Shown: positions 50,170-58,775 of the stretch, piece by piece
Numbering within the stretch: position 1 is the stretch's first letter
How the letters are laid out: each line of letters opens with the position of its first letter
Assembly: GCA_021325555.1 (NCBI GenBank)
Contig: JAJPGY010000038.1
Span: 1 to 64,000 of the forward strand
Direction: 5' to 3'
DNA from: Pseudomonadota bacterium
GTDB lineage: Bacteria; Cyanobacteriota; Vampirovibrionia; Obscuribacterales; Obscuribacteraceae
DNA: 64,000 nucleotides
Position numbers and translations under genes: made by a program
Notes under the pieces: generated by a model
The model's input: only the letters and a program-made list of their open reading frames with translations
Database searches by the model: none
What the model was told of the DNA's origin: nothing

Positions 50170-53100
50170 ATGAATTGCAATCGCTTCCGATTCTTGATCC
50201 AGCAACACTTCGATCTCGAGCTTTCCCGGCAGGACGAGCAAATGCTCATGGCCCACCTGGATTCCTGCCAGTCCTGCGCCCGCTTCGAGCACCAGCTCGG
50301 ACAGGTGATCCAGGCGGCCGGCGAGCTGGCCATCCCCGACGAGGCTCTGCCCACCAACCTGGAATCGCTGGCGCGCCTGATCATGCAGCAGCTCCCCCAG
50401 GCCAAGGGCAATATTCTCTCCGCTTTCGGCAAGATCTTTGGCGGCGGCAAGCCGAAGGCCAAAAAGAAGGAGAAGGAGGCAGCGCCCGAGGGCGGCGGCG
50501 GCAGCCGTTTCCCGCACGTCAAGCTGGGCGGCGTCGCCGAGCAGAGCCAGTCGACCACCCGCGCCCGCAAGTTGAATGCCTCCGAGCTTGAGGAGCAGAA
50601 GGCGACCACCATGCGCCTGCGAAGCATGAAGGCCCAGCAGTCGACGACCAGCTCCGAGCAGGTGCAAACAACCGGCGTGCGTTCGCTGGGCGCCAAGTTC
50701 GGCATGGCCGTGCCTGATGAGTCACAGCAGGAGGAAACGCCGCTCACGCTGGCCGAGTCCATTCGCCGGAAGATCATGGACGAGCGGCAGTCCAAGGAGA
50801 TTAGCGCCGTCGGCGACTCCGGACAGCAGCAGTCCGTCGCCCAGCCGCCGCCAGCAGCGCCTGCCCAGCCCATGGGCACAGGCGCCCCGGGGACCGGGCA
50901 ATGGGACTCCGGCGGCTGGGGCGAGCCGGCTCAAGCACCGCCGGGGGGCGGGGGCTGGGGCGAGGCGCCAGCAGGGCAGGGCTCGTTCGGCGGCGACTGG
51001 GGAGCGCCGGCACAACCGGCCGGGGGAGCCTGGGAAGAGCCTCCCGGCCCAGCAGGGGGCAGGGGGCAACCGCAAGCGCCTTCAGGCGGCGCCTGGGGGC
51101 AGCCGCAGGCGCCTTCGCCTTCAGGCGGCGCCTGGTCCGAGCCGCAGGCGCCTTCGCCTTCAGGCGGCGCCTGGGGGCAGCCGCAGGCGCCTTCGCCTTC
51201 AGGCGGCGCCTGGTCCGAGCCGCAGGCGCCTTCGCCGGCCAGCGGGCAATGGGGCACGACGCCGCAAGGCGGCGGCTGGGATGAGCCCGGCAGCGCCGCG
51301 CAATCCGGATCGAGCTGGGATGCCCAGCCGGCCGCACGGGTCAGCGAGTGGTCAACCGCTTCCCCACCGGCGGGCCCGCAACCCGAACCAGGCAGCAGCT
51401 GGGGCAACGACTGGAGCGCCACCCCTCAGCCGACCACGCAATCGCTCATGCCCCAGCAGGGGGGCAGCGCCTGGGACGAGCCGCCGGCGCCGCAGCAGGG
51501 CAGCTGGTCGAGCGAGGCGGAACAGATTCAAACCGGTATGTGGCAGGCTTTTCAACCGGCAGACCAGGGGTTTGGCGCGGGCGCCCAGAACCCGGCGGCA
51601 ACCGTGACCCCGCCGGCGCAGCCAGCACCGGCTGCAGGCGCAGATCGCTGGGACGTGCCGATACAGGCTCGCATGCAGCAGGCAGCGGCCGCGTCCGGCC
51701 CGGCGCCAGCGCCGCCCGCCGCCGCTCAGCCCGATAATGCCCGCTGGGACATGCCGATCCAGGAGCGGATGAGGGCCCAGCAGGATACGGGCGGTCAACC
51801 GGCTCAGGCACAGGCGCCACCGCCGGCGCCTCCTGGCGGCGGCATCCCGGCCGACTCGATAATCGATCGCCTGAGCAACATTCTCGGCGACACCCCCGGC
51901 GCCGCTTCCGGACCGGCGCAGGCGCCACCGGCGCTGGAGACGCCACCGGCCCTGGAGACACCGGCGTCACCGCCGGATCGCTGGGACGTACCCATTCAGG
52001 AGCGCATGCAACAAAGTCAGTCCGGCGCACAGCATGTATTTACCGCCGATCTCCAGCAGCAGCAACAGGCGGCGCAGAATGCGCCGGCCGCGCAACCCGC
52101 CGCCGCTCCGGCGTCGGACCGCTGGGACGTGCCGATCCAGGAGAGAACGAAGCAGGCGCAGGCACCGCGAAGCGAGGGGGCAGACCGCTGGGACGTGCCG
52201 ATTCAAGAGAGAATGAAGCAGGCGCAATCAGGGGCTCAACCTGTCACGGCTTCCGGCGCGGTCCAGGCACCGCCGCCGCCGGCGCCACCGCCGCCGGTGC
52301 CCCAACAGCCATCCCAGGCAGGGGCCGACCGCTGGGACATGCCGATTCAGGAAAGAGCGAAACAGGCTCAAGCGGCTGCGGAACCGGCCGCGCCAGCCCC
52401 GCAGCCGGCCGCTGCCTCTGCGCCCAACCAGGGTTTGTTCCAGCTAGACGACGGGGCCATGGACCGCCTGTTCAGCCAGAATCTCGGCGTCACCGAGCAG
52501 GCGAAGCCGGTCAATACCGGGGCGCCCCCGGCCGCCAGCGCGCCACCGCCCGCTCCGCAGGCAGCGCCCCCGGCCGCCAGCGCGCCACCGCCCGCTCCGC
52601 AGGCAGCGCCCCCGCCGCCACCGCCCGCGGGGGCAGGGATGGCTCCACCGCCGCCCGTCAATGTGCCACCGACCCCGGTGCCGGCAGCCGCGGCACCTGC
52701 TGCTCAAGAGACGGGCGGGGGGTTGTTCAAGAGCCTGGACGATAGCGCGATCGACAAGCTCTTCTCGGAAAATCTCGGGGTCAAGGACTCGGTAAGGGCC
52801 GTCAACGCGGCCAGCCAGCAGGCGCCGGCTCCGCCACCACAAACGCCGCCGCCTCCTCCCCTGGCGTCCGCGCCACCGCCTCCTCCTCCGGCAGCCGCTG
52901 CCCCACCGCCGCCTGCTCCGGCGGCCCAGCAAGGGGGCGGGCTCTTCAATATCACCGACGATGCGCTCGACAAGCTGTTTGCGGATAATCTCGGCATCAA
53001 GGATTCGGGAGCGGCGGTCAACGCACCACGGGTTAACGTCAACGAGGCCGTGCAGTCGATCCGCAACGCCGCCGAGGAATCCGCTGCTCCGCCGGCGGCG

Positions 53101-53643
53101 ACACGCCAGCCAGGGCCGGCAGCCCGCGTCGAGGGTCTGGGACGCCTGGCCGCCTCGACCGACACGCCGGCAGAGGCCGGCAGCGGCAAGATAGCAAGCA
53201 TCGGCAAGTTCCTCCTGGACCAGCAAGACCTGACCAAGATCGGCAATCTGGCCGCTTCGGACCTGAGCGACTCGAAGATGCGCATTCTCACCCTCGAGGC
53301 CGCTCAGGAGCTGCAGACACTGCTACAGCACATCGGACAGCAGCCGTCGGTGGTCGGATCGGTGATTGTCGGCCACGACGGCATCCTGATAGCCAACAGC
53401 CTGCCCCAGGATTACGATCCGGAGTCGATCGGCATCTGGGCGCTGGGCATCTACCTGAACACGGATACGGCGACGAGGAAGATGGGGCACAACCACGTGC
53501 ACCAGGCCGTATGCCGCACGCCGCGCGGGTACCTGATCATCGCCGACTTCGGCGGCGGCATCCTGGTTACCGTCTCGGACGATCCGGAGACCGACCGCCT
53601 GATCCCGCTCATGCGCAGCATTACGCAGTTGGTGAGTCATTAA
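50170..53643 (+). CDS. Zinc-finger/repeat/roadblock multidomain protein
   Basis: 1157 residues from ATG 50170. The N terminus (1-45) is a zf-HC2-type anti-sigma finger with 'MLMAHLDSCQSCARFEHQL' (HxxxCxxC). A basic region and a huge Pro/Gln/Ala/Gly-rich linker follow: 13-residue repeats (APSPSGGAWGQPQ and APSPSGGAWSEPQ, near 51073-51237), six copies of RWD(V/M)PIQER-like, and three copies of GLF..(D)D..(M/I/L)D(K/R)LF..NLG. The C terminus (about 1037-1157) is a roadblock/LC7 domain: 'LEAAQELQTLLQHIGQ', 'GSVIVGHDGILIANSLPQDY', 'GYLIIADFGGGILVTVSDDP'. No transmembrane segment is seen. It is probably the partner of the ECF-like factor and a GTPase or scaffold adaptor. Confidence 0.85.
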   Translation: MNCNRFRFLIQQHFDLELSRQDEQMLMAHLDSCQSCARFEHQLGQVIQAAGELAIPDEALPTNLESLARLIMQQLPQAKGNILSAFGKIFGGGKPKAKKKEKEAAPEGGGGSRFPHVKLGGVAEQSQSTTRARKLNASELEEQKATTMRLRSMKAQQSTTSSEQVQTTGVRSLGAKFGMAVPDESQQEETPLTLAESIRRKIMDERQSKEISAVGDSGQQQSVAQPPPAAPAQPMGTGAPGTGQWDSGGWGEPAQAPPGGGGWGEAPAGQGSFGGDWGAPAQPAGGAWEEPPGPAGGRGQPQAPSGGAWGQPQAPSPSGGAWSEPQAPSPSGGAWGQPQAPSPSGGAWSEPQAPSPASGQWGTTPQGGGWDEPGSAAQSGSSWDAQPAARVSEWSTASPPAGPQPEPGSSWGNDWSATPQPTTQSLMPQQGGSAWDEPPAPQQGSWSSEAEQIQTGMWQAFQPADQGFGAGAQNPAATVTPPAQPAPAAGADRWDVPIQARMQQAAAASGPAPAPPAAAQPDNARWDMPIQERMRAQQDTGGQPAQAQAPPPAPPGGGIPADSIIDRLSNILGDTPGAASGPAQAPPALETPPALETPASPPDRWDVPIQERMQQSQSGAQHVFTADLQQQQQAAQNAPAAQPAAAPASDRWDVPIQERTKQAQAPRSEGADRWDVPIQERMKQAQSGAQPVTASGAVQAPPPPAPPPPVPQQPSQAGADRWDMPIQERAKQAQAAAEPAAPAPQPAAASAPNQGLFQLDDGAMDRLFSQNLGVTEQAKPVNTGAPPAASAPPPAPQAAPPAASAPPPAPQAAPPPPPPAGAGMAPPPPVNVPPTPVPAAAAPAAQETGGGLFKSLDDSAIDKLFSENLGVKDSVRAVNAASQQAPAPPPQTPPPPPLASAPPPPPPAAAAPPPPAPAAQQGGGLFNITDDALDKLFADNLGIKDSGAAVNAPRVNVNEAVQSIRNAAEESAAPPAATRQPGPAARVEGLGRLAASTDTPAEAGSGKIASIGKFLLDQQDLTKIGNLAASDLSDSKMRILTLEAAQELQTLLQHIGQQPSVVGSVIVGHDGILIANSLPQDYDPESIGIWALGIYLNTDTATRKMGHNHVHQAVCRTPRGYLIIADFGGGILVTVSDDPETDRLIPLMRSITQLVSH
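51073..51237 (+). repeat. 39-bp tandem coding repeats
   Basis: Four full or near-full 39-bp units encode APSPSGGAW(GQ/SE)PQ, alternating two versions (78-bp higher-order unit). They lie in frame in the linker of the zinc-finger/roadblock gene. Confidence 0.9.
52524..52607 (+). repeat. 42-bp tandem coding repeat
   Basis: Two tandem, nearly identical 42-bp copies encode 14 residues (APPAASAPPPAPQA). They are in frame within the same gene, so its low-complexity linker is expanding by slippage. Confidence 0.85.
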
Positions 53644-53815
53644 TATAAGCGCGGCGGGGAGGTGACGAGCGGGCCTTTCAACAGCAAGCTTGCCCCGCCG
53701 CGCGTCAACTGCTGCGTGAGGCTGCGGATTCCTCATCGGTGGTTCTTTTTTAGCGCCGCGCTTACCGGGTGGGATCGGCTTCCCCGGGCACCGCGAAGCG
53801 CGGCGCGTGTATGGC
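53644..53815. repeat. Stop-codon-adjacent hairpin repeat (family copy)
   Basis: Directly after the roadblock stop lies an 11-bp stem GCGCGGCGGGG/CCCCGCCGCGC (53649-53659, 53693-53703), the family 14-mer GCTGCGGATTCCTC (53720-53733), AGCGCCGCGCTTA (53752-53764) and CGAAGCGCGGCGCGTG (53794-53809). The last two match 201-213 and 155-170 in reverse complement. It fills the gap to the convergent pepA gene. Confidence 0.85.
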
Positions 53816-53833
53816 TGCGGGTGGGAGATGAGA

Positions 53834-55339
53834 TTAATCGCGGCCGTGGCTGCACAGGTAGCGGCACAGCGTTCTGACACCGAAGGCGGTGCCGCCTTTG
53901 TTGACCTCGTCTTTTTCCCTGTCGACCCAGCCGGGACCGGCGATGTCCAGGTGGGCCCAGGGCTTGCCGTCCACGAATTCCTTGAGGAACATGCCGCCGG
54001 CGGAGCTTGCGGCCTCGCCACGAGAGCCGGCGTTTTTCAGGTCGGCGACGTCGCTTTTCAAATAGTCCTTGTACTCGTCGAACAGGGGCATCTGCCACAG
54101 CCGCTCGCCGGCTTGCTCGCCGGCGGCGATCAACCTGTCGACGAGCCTTTGATCGTTGCCCATGACGCCTGCCGCAGCCCGGCCGAGCGCGGTGACGATG
54201 CCGCCTGTGAGCGTGGCGATATCCACGATCTCGTCCGGGTTCTCCTTGACCACGTAGCTCAAGGCGTCGGCGAGGATCAGTCTCCCTTCGGCGTCGGTGT
54301 TGTTCACCTCGATTGTCTTGCCGTTCAAGGCCGTTACCACGTCGCCCGGATGTAGCGCCGCGCCGCCCGGCATGTTCTCGGTTGCAGCCACCACGGCCAG
54401 CACATTCACCTTCGGCTTCAGCAGGCCGACCACCTGCATGGTAGCGATCACGGCGGCCGCGCCCGACATGTCGTATTTCATGTGCTCCATGCTCTGCGCC
54501 GGTTTGAGAGACAACCCCCCGGAATCGAAGGTGATCCCCTTGCCGGCGACAGCGATCGTCTTTTTGGCCGACGGGTGGTCGTGCTTGAGGATGATGAACC
54601 TGGGCGGCTCGTGCGCACCGCGGGCGACACCAAGCAGCGCCCCCATCTTGAGCTTCTCCAGCTGGGGCACATCCATGATCGTGCAGATGAGCCCGGTTTC
54701 CCGAGCAATGCGCCTTGCCTCTTGAGACAGTCGCGTCGGCGTCATGTATCCGGCCGGCTCGGCGATGAGATCGCGAGCGAAATTGGTGGCGCAGGCGATC
54801 ACCTCGCCGGCGCGCGCGGCCTCCGCAAAGGCCCGGGCCGCCAGATTGGCCCCGGATATGGTGACCAGATCGATTTTGGACTTCGGCTTGTCCCTGTCGG
54901 ACGATTTGTATTTGAAGAAGCTCCAGGAGCCGAGCAGGTAGCCCTCGACCGCCGCCTGGACATGCTCGCGCAGGTCGCCGTCGGCGCGCAGAACGAAACA
55001 GACGCTGCGGTAGAACTTGTTGTCTCTTAGGCGGCGGGCCAGATTGGCGGTCAGCTTGCGGCTGGCGCCCGGGCGATAGTCGCTGGCTTTGCCGAGCCCG
55101 CAAATCAGGAGCTTCTTGGCGGGGAGCTGCTCGTAGGTCGGCAGGACCACAAGCTGCCCGGGCTTTCCCTCGAACGACTCGGCCGTGCAGGCAAGCTCGA
55201 CCTGGCGCGCGAATCGGGCCGGAAACCGCGGGTCCATTTTGGCGATCGCCTTTTTCGGCGCCTCACCCTCGAAGATGCCTGCAACGACAAGATCGGCCGC
55301 TGTGTCCGAAAGGGAGCCCTTCTCCTGTTCGAAATCCAT
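53834..55339 (-). CDS. pepA: Leucyl aminopeptidase (M17)
   Basis: 501 residues. The N-terminal regulatory domain (1-170) precedes the di-metal catalytic domain with 'KTIAVAGKGITFDSGGLSLK' (metal ligands and the Lys), 'MKYDMSGAAAVIATM', and 'EVNNTDAEGRLILADAL', the M17 signature that supplies further metal ligands. It removes N-terminal residues from peptides as a hexamer and can double as a DNA-binding protein. Length is standard. It is next to the STAS-like/MshEN gene upstream, 24 bases apart on the same strand. Confidence 0.95.
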   Translation of the reverse strand: MDFEQEKGSLSDTAADLVVAGIFEGEAPKKAIAKMDPRFPARFARQVELACTAESFEGKPGQLVVLPTYEQLPAKKLLICGLGKASDYRPGASRKLTANLARRLRDNKFYRSVCFVLRADGDLREHVQAAVEGYLLGSWSFFKYKSSDRDKPKSKIDLVTISGANLAARAFAEAARAGEVIACATNFARDLIAEPAGYMTPTRLSQEARRIARETGLICTIMDVPQLEKLKMGALLGVARGAHEPPRFIILKHDHPSAKKTIAVAGKGITFDSGGLSLKPAQSMEHMKYDMSGAAAVIATMQVVGLLKPKVNVLAVVAATENMPGGAALHPGDVVTALNGKTIEVNNTDAEGRLILADALSYVVKENPDEIVDIATLTGGIVTALGRAAAGVMGNDQRLVDRLIAAGEQAGERLWQMPLFDEYKDYLKSDVADLKNAGSRGEAASSAGGMFLKEFVDGKPWAHLDIAGPGWVDREKDEVNKGGTAFGVRTLCRYLCSHGRD

Positions 55340-55363
55340 ACCCTGCGTGTCCCTCCCCTCGCC

Positions 55364-57265
55364 CTAACGCGCGCTGCCGTGCACCACTTTCGCCACCAGA
55401 TCGTTGACGAAACGCGGGTCCGCCTCTCGGCGGCAATGAGCCAGATAAGCCTCCATCCAGCGCCTGACCTCGAGCAGGACGTCGGACATCGAGGCTCCCG
55501 TCTGCTTGACGTAAGCCAGGTTCACGCTCACCCGCCCGTCGTGATCCACGCGAACGCGGTGCGCCGCCTCCGAATCGCCGTGAACGTAGCGCAGGCTGGC
55601 TTCGAGCAGGCTCTTGTTCTGAGCCGACCCGACCATGCTCTCCATCTGGGTGGCTATCTGCTGAAAGACAGCCAGCGGCCGAAACAGGCTTTGTTGCTGA
55701 ATCTTCGCCAACCTGTAATCGATGAGGAGCTGCAGCAGGCGGATCACCACATAGCTTGGGCGGCCGTCGAACAACTTGGTCACCTCGTCAATTGTCGTCC
55801 AGCCGTCGATGAGCTGGGATAGCCACTGGATGGCCGTCAGATCCTCGGAGCTGACCTGCGTCCCATCGAGATACTTCAGATTTTCGGCGGAGAGCTTCGA
55901 CCACACAGCATCGAAATTCCATACCCTCTCCACGATCGCATTGCGGCCGCCGGGCAGCCTGGACAGGATCTCTCTCGTCTGGTCCTGGTAGAGGGCGGAA
56001 TCGAGCAGCAGGCGATCGAGCGACTGGTGCAGGGAGCAGCTCTCGTCCAGATCCTTCGACTCGGCGCTGTCCCGAAACACGAAGATGCCCTCGTTCCACG
56101 CAACGACAAACTCGGTGATCGCGTCGTAGCCTTTCAGCATGTGCATAAGCGCGTGCGTAGGCTTGCCTTCGGTGATTGCCACCACGATCGCCTTGTCGCG
56201 GTTCTCCACCGTAAGCAGCCCGGTTCTGCCTGAGGTGGAAAGCGATTGCAGGAGCCCTGCCGGGTCGATCGCCCCCAGGCTGCCGATCATCGAGTCCTTC
56301 ATGCTCTCGATGCTCGCCTGCGTGGCGGCATCTTCGTCGGCGCCCACCTTGTGGTAGCCCCCGTAGAGATACTGGTCGTTGAGCAGCACCTCCAGCTCGC
56401 GGGTGTTCAAGTAACCATTCCTGACAGCCAGGAGCCCGAGCATCGTCTTCTGGTTGCGCCCCCATCCTTCCTCCTGCTGAATCTCCAGAAGCTGCTCGAG
56501 CTGCGAGGGCGTTACGATGCCGGCCGCCACCAGATAACGGCCGAGCCGGAAAGGCTTGCGATTGTGGTAACAGTTGGAAAGGAACTGGATGCGCGAGAAG
56601 ATGGGATAGATCATCTTTTCCGACTCCAGCTCCTGAAGGATGCGCAAGGTCTCGTCAAACGGCACCCGGTATTGCGTCTCCATGAGCCTGGCGATAAGCT
56701 CCACCGCCGAGTAATCATCGATCAGCTGCAGGGCCCAGTTTTGCGGAGCGGGCATCTCGAAGGCATTCTTTGATCGCGTGCCCTCGGCGGTGAGAACCGG
56801 AATCGAGGTACAGAGTATGTGATTGGCCAGCGTGCTGCCGCCACCGCGCAGCCGCCTGCGATCGATACCGGATATGGTGGCACAAACGTAATCGGCAAGC
56901 AGCGGGTAGCGAGCGAAGATTCCGAAGACGCTGTCGTGGACATTGAAGGTCAAGCCGCCAGCCGGGTCGTCGCGCGTCAGCGTTATCGCCCCGTCCGTCT
57001 TGACAAAAAGCAGGACCCCCTGCGGCTTCAGGAGCCGCCGCCCGTAGCCGTGGAATTTGACCAGCGTATCGAGCGGCAGCGAGTAGCCGGTCTGCTGGAG
57101 ATCGATTATCAGCCCGTCGAAGACCTTGCCCTCTTCCACCAGCCGGTCGAACTCCGAGAAAAGGGTCTCGCGATAGGCGTAGGTGCGGTAGACGTAGGCG
57201 TATGAGAGATAGCTCCTCTGCTCGACGAGCTCATCTCCTGGAGGCGGCTCTTGGTGCTTGCTCAT
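55364..57265 (-). CDS. STAS-like/MshEN/DUF4388 signalling protein
   Basis: 633 residues from ATG 57265; an upstream in-frame start at 57382 lies inside the previous gene and is unlikely. Residues about 35-160 look STAS-like ('FDGLIIDLQQTGYSLPLDTL', 'GRRLLKPQGVLLFVKTDG'). 'FRLGRYLVAAGIVTPSQLEQ' followed by 'MLGLLAVRNGYLNTRELEVL' is a good MshEN pair. DUF4388 follows, with 'IGSLGAIDPAGLLQSLSTSG', 'GLLTVENRDKAIVVAITEGK' and 'YDAITEFVVAWNEGIFVFRD'. A long helical tail ends it. No transmembrane segment is seen. It starts one base after the upstream exported-protein gene. Confidence 0.75.
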   Translation of the reverse strand: MSKHQEPPPGDELVEQRSYLSYAYVYRTYAYRETLFSEFDRLVEEGKVFDGLIIDLQQTGYSLPLDTLVKFHGYGRRLLKPQGVLLFVKTDGAITLTRDDPAGGLTFNVHDSVFGIFARYPLLADYVCATISGIDRRRLRGGGSTLANHILCTSIPVLTAEGTRSKNAFEMPAPQNWALQLIDDYSAVELIARLMETQYRVPFDETLRILQELESEKMIYPIFSRIQFLSNCYHNRKPFRLGRYLVAAGIVTPSQLEQLLEIQQEEGWGRNQKTMLGLLAVRNGYLNTRELEVLLNDQYLYGGYHKVGADEDAATQASIESMKDSMIGSLGAIDPAGLLQSLSTSGRTGLLTVENRDKAIVVAITEGKPTHALMHMLKGYDAITEFVVAWNEGIFVFRDSAESKDLDESCSLHQSLDRLLLDSALYQDQTREILSRLPGGRNAIVERVWNFDAVWSKLSAENLKYLDGTQVSSEDLTAIQWLSQLIDGWTTIDEVTKLFDGRPSYVVIRLLQLLIDYRLAKIQQQSLFRPLAVFQQIATQMESMVGSAQNKSLLEASLRYVHGDSEAAHRVRVDHDGRVSVNLAYVKQTGASMSDVLLEVRRWMEAYLAHCRREADPRFVNDLVAKVVHGSAR

Positions 57266-57266
57266 C

Positions 57267-58550
57267 TTACCTGGATGTGGCCCCGTCCTTCTCCTTGCCC
57301 TCGGGTAGCGCCGGCGCCTCGGCGGCCGGCGCCGGCGACAGGCCCCGGGCCACCTTCTGCAGGAAAGCGTCAGCCGGGGCAATGAAGATCGCCTTGATCG
57401 CCCACTTGTTCTTCACCCGGGCAGCATCCAGGATCAGATCATAACGCCCGAAGGTGACCAGCCGGTAGCGGTAAAGCCCGGCGGGGGCGCCGGACATGTT
57501 GATGAGCCTGGAAGGCTGCCCGGCGTTGCCGGCCGCCAGCCCGATGTACTTGGGAATGCTTATCAGGTGCGGGTCGACGAGCCAGGCCCTGGCGAGATCG
57601 CTGCACCCCTGTTCGCAGGCGTGAACGAACTGCCAGACCGCGTTGTAGGGCGTGTCCTCGGCCGGCCGGCCCTCCAGCTCGAACTTGCCGCCCACCAGGC
57701 GCAGGACCAGCTTGTATGTCGAGGAGGCGGGCTCCGGCAGCTTCTGGTCGGCCGCCGTCTCCCGTCCCGACAGGGGCGCACCGGGCGTGACCGTCACCAG
57801 GAGGTCCTGGCCGGAAAAGCCGATGACGCCCGACATGTTGCTGGTCAGGTAAGGGGGTATATCGGCAAGCGGCGCCTCATCGGCCCGCCAGCCGTCGGTC
57901 CCGAGCCTGTAGGAGGCGAGCCACATGCCGCCGGCGCCGCGCTTGCTGCCGACCGCTATCAGGTAGCGGGCCCGGGCGGACTTTTCACCTTCGGATAGAT
58001 CCAGCATCCTCGCATCCTTGAGCACCACCCCGGACGGCAGGCTGAGCGACTCCACCCTGGGCACCGACACGGCGACCAGCTTGCGGCGCCGGCGCCGCCC
58101 GCCAGGAATCAAGCGGGTGCGCGTCTCCGTCCACTGCACGAAAACGGCCTGGCACTGGGAGATGCGGGGAAAGGTCCAGATCCTGGCAGACCCTGCCGGC
58201 ACCACCTTGACGCCGAGATCCGCGAGCGCGGGGTTGGCCTTTATCACCGCCTGCGGATCGCCGCCGCCCGCGTGGACAAGCAGGGTTCTTACCGCCTTGA
58301 AGAGATCGCCGAAGCCCGCGTCGGTGGGCTCGGACTTGAAGGCCTGGGCGGCCTCGGCAAGCGAGGGCGAGGACGGCTCCGGCCTGGCCGCCGCCGGCTT
58401 CCCGGCGGCCTCGTGGGCGGGGGCGGCCGCCCGGGAACCCGCGTGGTCGGCTCTCCCCTTGCCCGGAGCAGCAGGCGCTTGATCAATCGGCCAGCCGAGA
58501 GCCAGCAAGAGCGAAAGGGCTTGGACAACGCGCTTCGGCAATCTATTCAT
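57267..58550 (-). CDS. Exported protein of unknown function
   Basis: 427 residues. N-terminal hydrophobic 'VVQALSLLLALGWPIDQAPA' looks like a signal peptide, followed by an Ala/Pro-rich linker. The rest has many beta strands ('QAVFVQWTETRTRLIPGGRR', 'SARARYLIAVGSKRGAGGMWLASYRLGTDGW', 'GLYRYRLVTFGRYDLILDAA'), suggesting a repeat beta fold. A basic GRRRRRRK run is odd. No family is recognised. The next gene starts one base after its stop, so it and the STAS-like/MshEN gene form an operon, pairing an exported part with a cytosolic signalling part. Confidence 0.6.
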   Translation of the reverse strand: MNRLPKRVVQALSLLLALGWPIDQAPAAPGKGRADHAGSRAAAPAHEAAGKPAAARPEPSSPSLAEAAQAFKSEPTDAGFGDLFKAVRTLLVHAGGGDPQAVIKANPALADLGVKVVPAGSARIWTFPRISQCQAVFVQWTETRTRLIPGGRRRRRKLVAVSVPRVESLSLPSGVVLKDARMLDLSEGEKSARARYLIAVGSKRGAGGMWLASYRLGTDGWRADEAPLADIPPYLTSNMSGVIGFSGQDLLVTVTPGAPLSGRETAADQKLPEPASSTYKLVLRLVGGKFELEGRPAEDTPYNAVWQFVHACEQGCSDLARAWLVDPHLISIPKYIGLAAGNAGQPSRLINMSGAPAGLYRYRLVTFGRYDLILDAARVKNKWAIKAIFIAPADAFLQKVARGLSPAPAAEAPALPEGKEKDGATSR

Positions 58551-58713
58551 GAAACCGGCAAAAGATCAGGGCTGCGCATTAATTATATTAGCCGGGCCCG
58601 GGCCGGCGCGCTCGGCGGCGACAATTTCACGCAATTGTCAGGACCAGGCGATTAGATATGGTGGTCTCACCATGATCTCCCCCTGTCGAGGTGGGAATCT
58701 TCCCAAAAAAGGT

Positions 58714-58742
58714 TTGACTTCAAACCGGGCAGAGCGTAGATT
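58714..58742 (+). promoter_or_regulatory. Sigma-70-type promoter of the LysM gene
   Basis: TTGACT (58714-58719) and TAGATT (58737-58742) are separated by exactly 17 bases. The start site would be near 58749, 27 bases before the ATG. Confidence 0.7.
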
Positions 58743-58775
58743 ATTCCTGGCTTTTCAAGTGGGTTCGCACCGCCG

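Noticed and set aside
51073..51237. Possible CRISPR array
   Set aside because: Units are tandem 39-bp coding repeats with no unique spacers and stay in frame.
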